The notes under the pieces: model-generated
Database searches by the model: none
What the model was told of the DNA's origin: nothing
The model's input: only the letters and a program-made list of their open reading frames with translations
Program-made: the position numbers and the translations under genes
Shown here: positions 6,573-13,982 of the stretch, piece by piece
How positions within the stretch are numbered: position 1 is the first letter of the stretch
Layout of the letters: every line of letters begins with the position of its first letter
Assembly (NCBI RefSeq): GCF_017876405.1
Contig: NZ_JAGINW010000001.1
Location: 10,305,203 to 10,369,202 of the forward strand
Source: Kibdelosporangium banguiense
GTDB lineage: Bacteria > Actinomycetota > Actinomycetes > Mycobacteriales > Pseudonocardiaceae
Direction: 5' to 3'
Length of the DNA stretch: 64,000 nucleotides

Positions 6573-9471
6573 GTCACTTAGCCGCGTGCTGGCCGCCCTC
6601 GCCGAGACGAACCCAGACCTGGACGTGTGGGCGATCGCCGACGCGCTGTGGCTGGGCACGATGGCGGGCGACGAGCTCGGATCCACCGACCCGGCCGATT
6701 CCTCGTCGCCAGAGCAGCAGGCACCGGCGAATTCGGTGACACACGCACCGAAGCCAGCTGTCGAGGAAGTGGACGAGCTGGTCGCGGGCAGCCTGCGGCA
6801 ACGGTTGCCCGGCAGCCGCGACAAGGTGCCTGGCCACGAGATCGTCGTCCGGCCACCGCAGGCGTTCACCGCCTCGCAGATGTTCGCCCGTGCCCTGCAG
6901 CCGCTGACCAGGCCATGGCTGCACGGGACCAGACGCCGCGTGGACATCGACGCGACCGTCGACGCGTACGCGAGCAGCGGGATCCTCTCCCCTGTCATGA
7001 AACCCGAACCGGAGCGCTGGTTCGACCTTGTCGTGATCATCGACACGACCTCTTCGATGGCGGTCTGGCGCAAGGAGATCACCGCATTCACCGCTCTGCT
7101 GCGCGGTATCGGCGCGTTCCGTAACACCCATGTCTGGCAACTGAACCCGGTGAGTGCGTCGTTGGGCGACAAGCGCGGCAGAATCGACAATCCGGCTCGC
7201 CGGGTGGCTACACCGGGCGGACGGCGCCTGGTGATGCTGTTGTCGGACTTCGCTTCCGCCGGCTGGCGCGCCGCACCGGCGTGGCAGCTCGTTCACACAC
7301 TGGCAACGACAACCCCCACAGTGCTGGTCGATCCGCTGCCACCGCACCTGTGGTCGTACTCAGGTCTGGACTCTCCGACCACGGTGGTGCACGCGGCCGT
7401 TCCCGGTGCGCGCAGCAGCGCCCTCCGGTTCCATCTCTCCCTCGCGCTGCAAGCACTCGAACCGGACGGGACGTGGCTGCCGATCCCGTTCGCCGGTTTC
7501 ACGGCACCCGGTATCGCCCAGTGGGCCAAGGCCCTGATGCGCGCCGCGCCCGAAGGCTGTGACGCGATCCTGCTCAACCTGGACTGGATCGCCGAGTCAG
7601 CCTCGGTCTCCTTGGCGGAGAAGCCGGTCGCCGACCGGGTGGAAGCGTTCCTGCACACGGCTTCGCCCAGTGCCGCCCGGCTGGCAGTGTTGTGTTCCCC
7701 GTTCCCGCACTTCAGCCTTCCGCTGCTGGACCTGATCCGGCACACCGTCATGCGCGACGCGGATCTGTCCGACGTCGCCGAGTTTCTGGTCAGCGGCCTG
7801 TTGGAAACCTCGAGCCCGGGCCCGGACCAGCCTGTGTTGTCCTTCCATGGCGGTGCGGCGGAACAACTCCGTGCCCACCTGACCTACCACGACGCTTGGC
7901 ACACGTTCGATGCCATCACCCGGCACATCGCCGCCGCGCCGCAGGCCACCAACCTTGCCTTCGGGCTGTCCGCAGTCGTCGTCGACCCGAACTCGACAAC
8001 GCTGGTCACAGCGGACACCCATCCGTTCGCCGAAGCCGCGTCCAGCCTCCAGCACCTGCTGACCAGGCAACACCACAGCGTCACCCAGCCCGCCGAAACG
8101 CCCCGGACACAACAACAGCAGGACACTCGCAGCCCTCGCGTGTACATCAGCTACGTACACGAATCCCTGAACCACGACGATCTTGTCCTGCGCTTCGCGT
8201 CATTCCTCGTCGACGAATACGGGATAGACGTCGTACTGGACCGGTGGAGCGCAGCCGACCGGATGGACTGGGAGAAGTGGGCAACCAGGGAGATCACCAA
8301 CGCCGACTTCGTCATCGTGATCGTCTCACCGAAGTACGGCCACCAACGACGGACAACGCACGAATTTCGGCTGATACTCGAACATACTGACCCCCGGCGA
8401 ATACTCCAGGTCATCCTGGCCGGTAGTCAGGACGAGCGGATCAGCGACGAATTCCCGAACAGTTTCCGGATCAACATCAACAAGCTGACCTACGCGGGCG
8501 TCGCCCCGCTGCTCGAACGAATCGACCCCCGGTTGCTCGCGCGCAGGCCACAACCACGCACTGACAGGACAATCAGGCACGCACGCTCATCCGACCTGGC
8601 GATACTCAGCGATAACTTCGGCGACGAGGGCTTCTTCACCGACCGGCTCACCCGCCAGGACCAAGGCCGTGGCGCGCTGCTTGTCGCCTGGCAGAACGAC
8701 CGGCCCATCGGGCACATCTACATCTGGCTCGAACCATCCGACACACCAGAAGTCAGGGAATACATCCCTGGCGTCCCACTTCTCAGCCATGTGGAAGTCC
8801 ACCCCGACTATCGAAGCAGAGGCGTCGGCACCGAGCTGATCGCCACAGCGGAGCAGATGCTCCGAGACGACGGCTTCAACGAGGTCGCACTGGCCGCACA
8901 AATCGACGACCGGATTGCTGGGCGGCTTTTCCGACGCCTGGGCTATTCGGATCGGCAGCACCCACCAATAGAAGTGATGCGTGACGTGCGACTCCCGGAC
9001 GGAACCCGGAAACGGCAGTCCGTGTCCTGCCTCGTGATGATCAAACGGCTCCGCGCCGATCCGGTCGCCGACTTCGACCGGCTGCTCGCTTTGCCGTCCG
9101 TGCATCTGATTGTCGATGGAGGCAACGTTGCGGTGGTCGGATACCGGGAGCTGCCCGCGACCGGTCAGCGGGAACACCTGCTCCAGCAGCTCGCCTGGCT
9201 GGCCACGGAAACATCGGCGGAAGTCACCGTGGTCTTCAGCGGCGCGGGCGTGGTCAGCGTGCCTGACAAGGCTCCCCGCGGAGTCCGGGCGCTCTTCAGT
9301 GATCCCGGCGTAGTGGTCGAAGACGTCATCCACGCTCTGGTCGCCCCGGAACCCGAGAGCCGGCCGGTTGCCGTGGTGACTTCGGACTCGAACGTGGCGG
9401 TTTCCGCGGTCCGTTCCGGCGCTGACCACGTGCGCGCGGAAACATTACTGGCCTGGCTGGACCGTCGTTAG
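6565..9471 (+). CDS. SAV_2336/vWA-like - SEFIR - GNAT - NYN(YacP) multidomain protein
   Basis: A 968-residue mosaic. Residues 1-~500 match the SAV_2336-type N-terminal region and contain a vWA-like domain with a MIDAS-type D160-T-T-S-S164 motif. Residues ~523-660 (VYISYVHES, then DVVLDRW, SPKYG) form a SEFIR/TIR-fold domain. Residues ~670-830 form a GNAT acetyltransferase with the acetyl-CoA loop RSRGVGT at 750-756. Residues ~846-968 form a YacP-like NYN domain with D851 (VDGGNV) and D941 (TSDSN), a PIN-fold RNase group. It overlaps the MoxR gene by eight bases. The vWA part likely pairs with MoxR, SEFIR would mediate homotypic signalling, and NYN could cut RNA as an effector. I know of no described protein with this exact order, but cannot search. 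Confidence 0.82.
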   Translation: MAESLSRVLAALAETNPDLDVWAIADALWLGTMAGDELGSTDPADSSSPEQQAPANSVTHAPKPAVEEVDELVAGSLRQRLPGSRDKVPGHEIVVRPPQAFTASQMFARALQPLTRPWLHGTRRRVDIDATVDAYASSGILSPVMKPEPERWFDLVVIIDTTSSMAVWRKEITAFTALLRGIGAFRNTHVWQLNPVSASLGDKRGRIDNPARRVATPGGRRLVMLLSDFASAGWRAAPAWQLVHTLATTTPTVLVDPLPPHLWSYSGLDSPTTVVHAAVPGARSSALRFHLSLALQALEPDGTWLPIPFAGFTAPGIAQWAKALMRAAPEGCDAILLNLDWIAESASVSLAEKPVADRVEAFLHTASPSAARLAVLCSPFPHFSLPLLDLIRHTVMRDADLSDVAEFLVSGLLETSSPGPDQPVLSFHGGAAEQLRAHLTYHDAWHTFDAITRHIAAAPQATNLAFGLSAVVVDPNSTTLVTADTHPFAEAASSLQHLLTRQHHSVTQPAETPRTQQQQDTRSPRVYISYVHESLNHDDLVLRFASFLVDEYGIDVVLDRWSAADRMDWEKWATREITNADFVIVIVSPKYGHQRRTTHEFRLILEHTDPRRILQVILAGSQDERISDEFPNSFRININKLTYAGVAPLLERIDPRLLARRPQPRTDRTIRHARSSDLAILSDNFGDEGFFTDRLTRQDQGRGALLVAWQNDRPIGHIYIWLEPSDTPEVREYIPGVPLLSHVEVHPDYRSRGVGTELIATAEQMLRDDGFNEVALAAQIDDRIAGRLFRRLGYSDRQHPPIEVMRDVRLPDGTRKRQSVSCLVMIKRLRADPVADFDRLLALPSVHLIVDGGNVAVVGYRELPATGQREHLLQQLAWLATETSAEVTVVFSGAGVVSVPDKAPRGVRALFSDPGVVVEDVIHALVAPEPESRPVAVVTSDSNVAVSAVRSGADHVRAETLLAWLDRR

Positions 9472-9721
9472 AGCTGCGAGTACGTGGCCAAGCGCTCCAT
9501 CGCCGCCCGCCAGATCGAGGCACGATCGAATTCCTCGGTGTGCCGACCGTGCGCGGCGATCCGGCCGCGGGTCCGGTACTTCTTCATGATCCGGACACTT
9601 TTCGAGCGGCACAGGCCTGGCGGCGCAGTTCGTTGCGGGCCGGCGCTTGAGGCGCCCAGGGGCTGGGTGTCCTGTTCGGTCGGACGGCGCGCAGTTCAGC
9701 CCGACCGGACAGGTCCACAGG

Positions 9722-11377
9722 TCAGCCTCGTAGTTTCCGCCGAAGGATTTTGCCGGTGACCGTCTTGGGCAGTTCGTCGATGATCTCAAGCTGGCGCGGG
9801 TACTTGTAAGCGGCCATCCGCTGCTTGCAGTGCTCTATCAGTTCATCGGGCGTTGCCGACTGGCCGGACTTGAGACTGACGAATGCCTTGACCGTTTCGC
9901 CGCGCTTCTCGTCCGGCACGCCGACGACGGCCGACTCGCGCACCGCAGGATGCTCAGCCAGGACGTCTTCGACCTCGCGTGGCCACACCTTGTAACCCGA
10001 CGCGTTGATCATGTCTTTCTTGCGGTCGACGATGAAGATCCAGCCCTGGTCGTTCATGAAGCCGACGTCACCGCTCCTGAGCATCCCGCTTGGCAGGCCG
10101 GCCGCCGTCTCCTCCGGTTTGCCCCAATAGCCTGCGACCACTTGCGGGCCGTCGGCGACGATTTCGCCGATCTGCCCGAGCGGGAGATCATTGCCGGCGT
10201 CGTCCTGGATTCGGACGATCGTCGACGGCACGGGCACGCCAACCGACAGTGCCCCCGAGGTCCGGTCGACTGGCGGCGCCACGCCGAACGGGTTGCCCGT
10301 CATCGGGCTCGTCGTCTCGGTCAAGCCGTAGGCGTTGTGCACCTGATGGCCGGTGGCCGCCCGGAAAGCCTTCTCCGCGGTCGGGGAGATCGCCGCACCG
10401 CCGGAGTAGACCGACCGGAACGAGCGGAACCTGTCCCGGTCGAAGTCCGGGTGGTCGATCAGCGCGTTGAGCGCGGTGACGGCGCCGATCGTGTAGGTCG
10501 GCCGGTGCTCGGCGAAGGCGTCGAGCACCACTGCCGGCTCGAACCGGTACGCCAGCACCAGCGGCATCGCAGCCAGCAAGCTGATCGCGATGTGCCCGAT
10601 CAGGCCGGTGATGTGGAACAGCGGCGCGATCCCGAACACTTCGCCACCTGGCCGGAACCGGAAGAAGTCGCGGTAGACCATGGCGGTGAACACGACGTTG
10701 CGGTGCGTGTTCATCGCGCCCTTGGGCACGCCCGTCGTGCCGGACGTGTAGGTCAGGAATGCGACGTCGTCGACACCGATCTGTGTGGGCGGAGGCGTTT
10801 TTCCGCGGTTCGCGTCGATGAACTCGACGAAGTCGTGAGTACCGACGGAACTGCTGCGGCGTTGCCGCGTGCCGTCGCCGAACAGCCGAGGGTCGTTGCG
10901 GGTCTGGTAGTCCAGGCCGCTGGTCGTCAGGACCAACTCGACCGATGTGGACGGCACGACGTCGCGTGCGACCTCGTCATACAGGCTTTCCAGTGCCACG
11001 AGGGCTTTCGCGCCGGAGTCCCGCAGCAGGTAACTCAGTTCCCTGGCCCGGCTCATCGGATTGATCGAGACCAGCAAGCCACCGGCTTTCCACGCGCCGA
11101 GCATGCCGACCACGAACTGCGGCATGTTCTGCAGATAGACCGCCAGGCGGTCGCCGGGACCGAACCCGGCTTCGCGCAGTCCCGATGCCAGGGCGTCGCT
11201 CTGCGCATCGAGTTCGGAGCGGGTCACGACACCGTCGAAATAGCGGATCGCCACACCGTGCGGGTCCGCGGCGAGGCCAGCACGGAACATCTGCAGGGCG
11301 TCCGGGTGCGGCAGGACGTACTCGGCCGGTTGGCCGCCGTACAGGGCCAGCCACGGGCGCTCATCGTAGATCGACAT
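9722..11377 (-). CDS. Fatty-acid/acyl-CoA synthetase (AMP-forming)
   Basis: A 551-residue ANL-superfamily ligase that activates a carboxylic acid with ATP and transfers it to CoA. It shows the P-loop YTSGTTGVPKG, the AYGLTETTSP motif, the RSGDVGFMN and DRKKDMI hinge region, and the C-terminal catalytic lysine in TVTGKILRRKL. Length is normal for class I acyl-CoA synthetases. It lies eight bases downstream of the cyclase-family gene, so the two form an operon read leftwards. The substrate cannot be read from sequence; a medium-chain or aromatic acid is plausible. Bases 9475-9721 hold no gene I trust. Confidence 0.9.
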   Translation of the reverse strand: MSIYDERPWLALYGGQPAEYVLPHPDALQMFRAGLAADPHGVAIRYFDGVVTRSELDAQSDALASGLREAGFGPGDRLAVYLQNMPQFVVGMLGAWKAGGLLVSINPMSRARELSYLLRDSGAKALVALESLYDEVARDVVPSTSVELVLTTSGLDYQTRNDPRLFGDGTRQRRSSSVGTHDFVEFIDANRGKTPPPTQIGVDDVAFLTYTSGTTGVPKGAMNTHRNVVFTAMVYRDFFRFRPGGEVFGIAPLFHITGLIGHIAISLLAAMPLVLAYRFEPAVVLDAFAEHRPTYTIGAVTALNALIDHPDFDRDRFRSFRSVYSGGAAISPTAEKAFRAATGHQVHNAYGLTETTSPMTGNPFGVAPPVDRTSGALSVGVPVPSTIVRIQDDAGNDLPLGQIGEIVADGPQVVAGYWGKPEETAAGLPSGMLRSGDVGFMNDQGWIFIVDRKKDMINASGYKVWPREVEDVLAEHPAVRESAVVGVPDEKRGETVKAFVSLKSGQSATPDELIEHCKQRMAAYKYPRQLEIIDELPKTVTGKILRRKLRG

Positions 11378-11385
11378 CCCGGTCC

Positions 11386-12345
11386 CTACTTGACGACGAT
11401 CGGGTTGACCGGTGCGCCGCTGCCCTTGGCGATCTTGATCGGGGCCGCGGCGTAGAAGAACTCGTAGACATGGTCCTGCGCGCAGTCGGCGGCCAGCGCT
11501 TCGAGGTCGGCTATCTCGGTGAACGCCACACCGAGATTACGCATCAGCGCACTGTGCAGTGGCAACACGACGCCGTTGCCCGGATCGGTCGTGACCTCGT
11601 TGGCGATGGTGTCGGTGACCAGGTTCGGGATCTCCATGTCAGCGAACCACTGGACCAGTTCCGGGCTGTACACCAGTCCCGGCTCGCAGAACCCCTCATA
11701 GAACTTCTCGCCGAGCTCGTAGAACAGCTGGAGGTAGTTGGTCCGGATCAGGATGATGTCGCGCGGGCGTAGCCGCACACCCTGGCTGTCGGCGCAGGCG
11801 AGCAGATCCTCGTGGGTGTAGGTCTCGGCCGCGTCGAGGGTCTTCTTGCCGCGGAACCGGGCCATGTCCAGCAGCACTCCACGGCCGACGACACCACGTT
11901 GAGCGATCGGCTCGACGCTGGCCCGGTCCATACCGCCGATGGTTGTCCGTGCGTCGTACCCGTTCCAGAGCTTCCCTCCGTACCAAACGTGGCCGAGCGC
12001 GTCATACTGCGTCGACCCCTGCAGGAAGGCGTCGATCTTGTCGTCGGCGTAGTGCAGGCCACCGGGGAACTGCGGGCCCCCGTCCCCGTCCCACGTGGCC
12101 TCGTCCATGACCTGGGTACGGACCGCAGGCGTGCGGCCCGGCCAGACCGGATCACCCTTCGGGTCACCGATGAGGCGCTGGATCGTGAACACCTTCCCCG
12201 ACCGGATCAGCCCCGCGGCCGCGATCACCTGCTCCGCACCGAGGTAGTTCAGACTGCCCACCTCGTCATCCGGCCCCCATTTGCCCCAGTTGGTCGGCGC
12301 GTCGCGCAGCAAGTCCTCAAGGGACGGAACGCTCGTCTCAGTCAT
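11386..12345 (-). CDS. Cyclase-family (kynurenine formamidase-like) hydrolase
   Basis: A 319-residue member of the metal-dependent Cyclase family (kynurenine formamidase fold), which opens amide or lactone rings. The HxGTHxDxxxH metal site appears as GSTQYDALGH: the aspartate and last histidine are present, but the HGTH histidines are replaced by glutamines, as I recall for an actinobacterial subgroup. Further conserved text includes GVVGRGVLLD and RPRDIILIRT. A GAGGAG site precedes the ATG at 12345. It is co-transcribed with the acyl-CoA synthetase and diverges from an AraC regulator, suggesting an inducible catabolic pair: ring opening followed by CoA activation. Confidence 0.82.
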   Translation of the reverse strand: MTETSVPSLEDLLRDAPTNWGKWGPDDEVGSLNYLGAEQVIAAAGLIRSGKVFTIQRLIGDPKGDPVWPGRTPAVRTQVMDEATWDGDGGPQFPGGLHYADDKIDAFLQGSTQYDALGHVWYGGKLWNGYDARTTIGGMDRASVEPIAQRGVVGRGVLLDMARFRGKKTLDAAETYTHEDLLACADSQGVRLRPRDIILIRTNYLQLFYELGEKFYEGFCEPGLVYSPELVQWFADMEIPNLVTDTIANEVTTDPGNGVVLPLHSALMRNLGVAFTEIADLEALAADCAQDHVYEFFYAAAPIKIAKGSGAPVNPIVVK

Positions 12346-12448
12346 CGCTTCTCCTCAACGTATTGCCTGGTTCCGACGCTGGACAGGCACGGTTGAAGTG
12401 AAACGGCACACTTGGCCGGGCGTCTTGCCGCCACACGAACAGTTCTTT

Positions 12449-12470
12449 CGCGCAGGCGCACACCTGCGCG
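12449..12470. promoter_or_regulatory. Inverted repeat in divergent promoter region
   Basis: Perfect 8-base inverted repeat CGCGCAGG - six bases - CCTGCGCG lying between the cyclase operon (minus strand, starts 12345) and the AraC-type gene (plus strand, starts 12536). Its position suits an operator for the neighbouring regulator, but a simple hairpin is equally possible. Confidence 0.4.
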
Positions 12471-12535
12471 GCGCTCACGACTGTGACCAGGGGAAATCAG
12501 GGCTACACTCGCCCGAACGAGTCGAAGGGGCGACA

Positions 12536-13489
12536 GTGACGTACCAACTCGACGGCCTGGTCACCGGCGACCAGGCGATCCGCGGCACCGCGGCGCACGA
12601 CGCCTGGCGGGACTGGTGCTCCAACGTCCACGGCGAGTTCGGCATCACCTTCGACACCGACTCCTACCGTGGGCGGGTCATCCGCCAACGCTCCGCGACG
12701 TACCAACTCGTCGGATGGACCGGCGAGAAGGAACTGGTGAAACGCGAGCGGCAGGGAATCCGCCGCGACCCGCGTGGGCACTACGAACTGTTCGTCCCAT
12801 TGAGCGGTGAACTGCGGGTGGGTCAGGAATCAGCCGACCACCGGCTCAACCCCGGCGAAATGACGCTGGTTCCGATCGACGCCCCGTTCCATGTCGGCCA
12901 TGGTGACGGAGCCAGGGCGCTGACCCTGCTGATCCCCTTCGATCGAATCGACCAGCGACTGGGCACGGTGTCCCCACGGGGACAGCGGGTCATCGGCAAC
13001 AAAGGCATCGCACGGGTGACGCGCGACCTGCTGGCCAGCCTGCTCCGGGAGCGCGAAGACCTGTCGGGATCGTATTTCGACGCGGCATGCGATCGAGTGG
13101 TCGACCTGTTCTGCCTGGCAGCCGTCGGTGACGAGCACCTGCCGGCCACGTCCGGCGCGGCCGTACGCGACGCGGTACGCCGCTACATTCGCCAGCACGC
13201 CACCGAGCCGGAACTGACCCTACCCGCGATAGCAGCCGCAATCGGATGGTCGCCCCGCTATATCCAAGCCGTTCTCGCCCGCGAAAATACAACCGCCACC
13301 GACCTTATCCGCGCCGAACGCCTGGAACTGGCCAGGAACAAACTGGCCAATCCAGCGTTTGCCGCACAAACCATAACCGCCATCGCGACCTCGGTCGGCT
13401 TCCACTCCGCGAGCTCGTTCAGCACGGCATACCGCCGGCGCTTCGGCCACTGCCCCCGCGACACCCGAAATGGCTTCGAACCGGGTTGA
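12536..13489 (+). CDS. AraC-family transcriptional regulator
   Basis: A 317-residue AraC/XylS regulator. I place the start at GTG 12536 (VTYQLDGL) because GAAGGGG lies just upstream; the open frame extends further back, but that part overlaps the divergent gene. The first ~190 residues form the AraC-binding-like-2 domain, with the cupin-type HYELFVPLSGEL segment. The last ~100 residues carry the double HTH: LPAIAAAIGWSPRYIQAVL and ITAIATSVGFHSASSFSTAYRRRFG. It is divergent from the cyclase/acyl-CoA synthetase operon, the likely target. The effector is probably an acid substrate of those enzymes (inference). Confidence 0.88.
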   Translation: MTYQLDGLVTGDQAIRGTAAHDAWRDWCSNVHGEFGITFDTDSYRGRVIRQRSATYQLVGWTGEKELVKRERQGIRRDPRGHYELFVPLSGELRVGQESADHRLNPGEMTLVPIDAPFHVGHGDGARALTLLIPFDRIDQRLGTVSPRGQRVIGNKGIARVTRDLLASLLREREDLSGSYFDAACDRVVDLFCLAAVGDEHLPATSGAAVRDAVRRYIRQHATEPELTLPAIAAAIGWSPRYIQAVLARENTTATDLIRAERLELARNKLANPAFAAQTITAIATSVGFHSASSFSTAYRRRFGHCPRDTRNGFEPG

Positions 13490-13557
13490 CGTTTGTCAGG
13501 AGGAATTGGGGTCGCACACGGGATTCTGGCGCCGAGCTCGCTCAGTTGTCCTACTTG

Positions 13558-13694
13558 TGAGACGACCTTGCGCTTGCCGAAAATCTTGAACGCCAGGATC
13601 TCGATGTCCTTGTCCCGGTCGCTCATCGGGAACAGACGGAACATGGCGACGGCGTTTGTGAGGCCGAAGTAGGCCAATCGCAGCAGCACGACCG
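13558..13694 (-). pseudogene. N-terminal scrap of an integrase-type transposase
   Basis: The minus strand reads LLRLAYFGLTNAVAMFRL then PMSDRDKDIEILAF. This matches the opening of actinobacterial integrase-core transposases (...DRDKDAEILALRHQ...). After ILAF the similarity ends and no DDE core follows. A short decayed remnant left by a deletion. Confidence 0.6.
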
Positions 13695-13789
13695 ATGATC
13701 CTGCCGTGCTGATTTTCGCCACGCGAGCGGACGGAGTCGACGGCACAGCAGACAGGATCTGACCAGCAGGGATGAGGTTTTCGGCAAGC

Positions 13790-13862
13790 GCAGGGTTGCT
13801 TCGAAGGCGGCTGAGCTGAGGTAGCCGAGACTGGAATGCCGCCGGCGGGTGTTGTACCAGCC
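13790..13862 (-). pseudogene. C-terminal scrap of IS3-family transposase
   Basis: The minus strand encodes GWYNTRRRHSSLGYLSSAAFEA, the hallmark C-terminal end of IS3-family OrfB integrases (GWYNTRRRHSSLGYLSP in intact copies). Nothing else of that element is present. Together with the N-terminal scrap at 13558-13694 it shows that two different elements decayed here, next to cysNC. The rest of 13490-13980 holds no gene. Confidence 0.7.
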
Positions 13863-13938
13863 CTAATGAACATCCCTCCCAGGAGCTCGCACCCCTGATC
13901 TCAGATGTCCGTCAAAACGGGTCAGGCCCAGGTACACG

Positions 13939-13966
13939 CGCGGTATACCTAAATTAGGTGGCCGCG
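13939..13966 (-). terminator. Palindrome downstream of cysNC, possible terminator or iron-box-like site
   Basis: A perfect palindrome ACCTAA-A-TTAGGT (13947-13959) is flanked by CGCGG (13939-13943) and CCGCG (13962-13966), giving a hairpin 17 bases after the cysNC stop. The AT-rich centre also resembles a half of the DtxR/IdeR iron box (TTAGGT). A terminator is the simpler reading from its position. Confidence 0.4.
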
Positions 13967-13982
13967 GTCTTCGGTACGACTC

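Noticed and set aside
9468..9587. A 39-codon minus-strand frame (MKKYRTRGRIAAHGRHTEEF...) whose stop overlaps the stop of the 968-residue protein gene.
   Set aside because: No ribosome-binding site, no recognised similarity and very short; it could be a gene end left by rearrangement, but I cannot support it.
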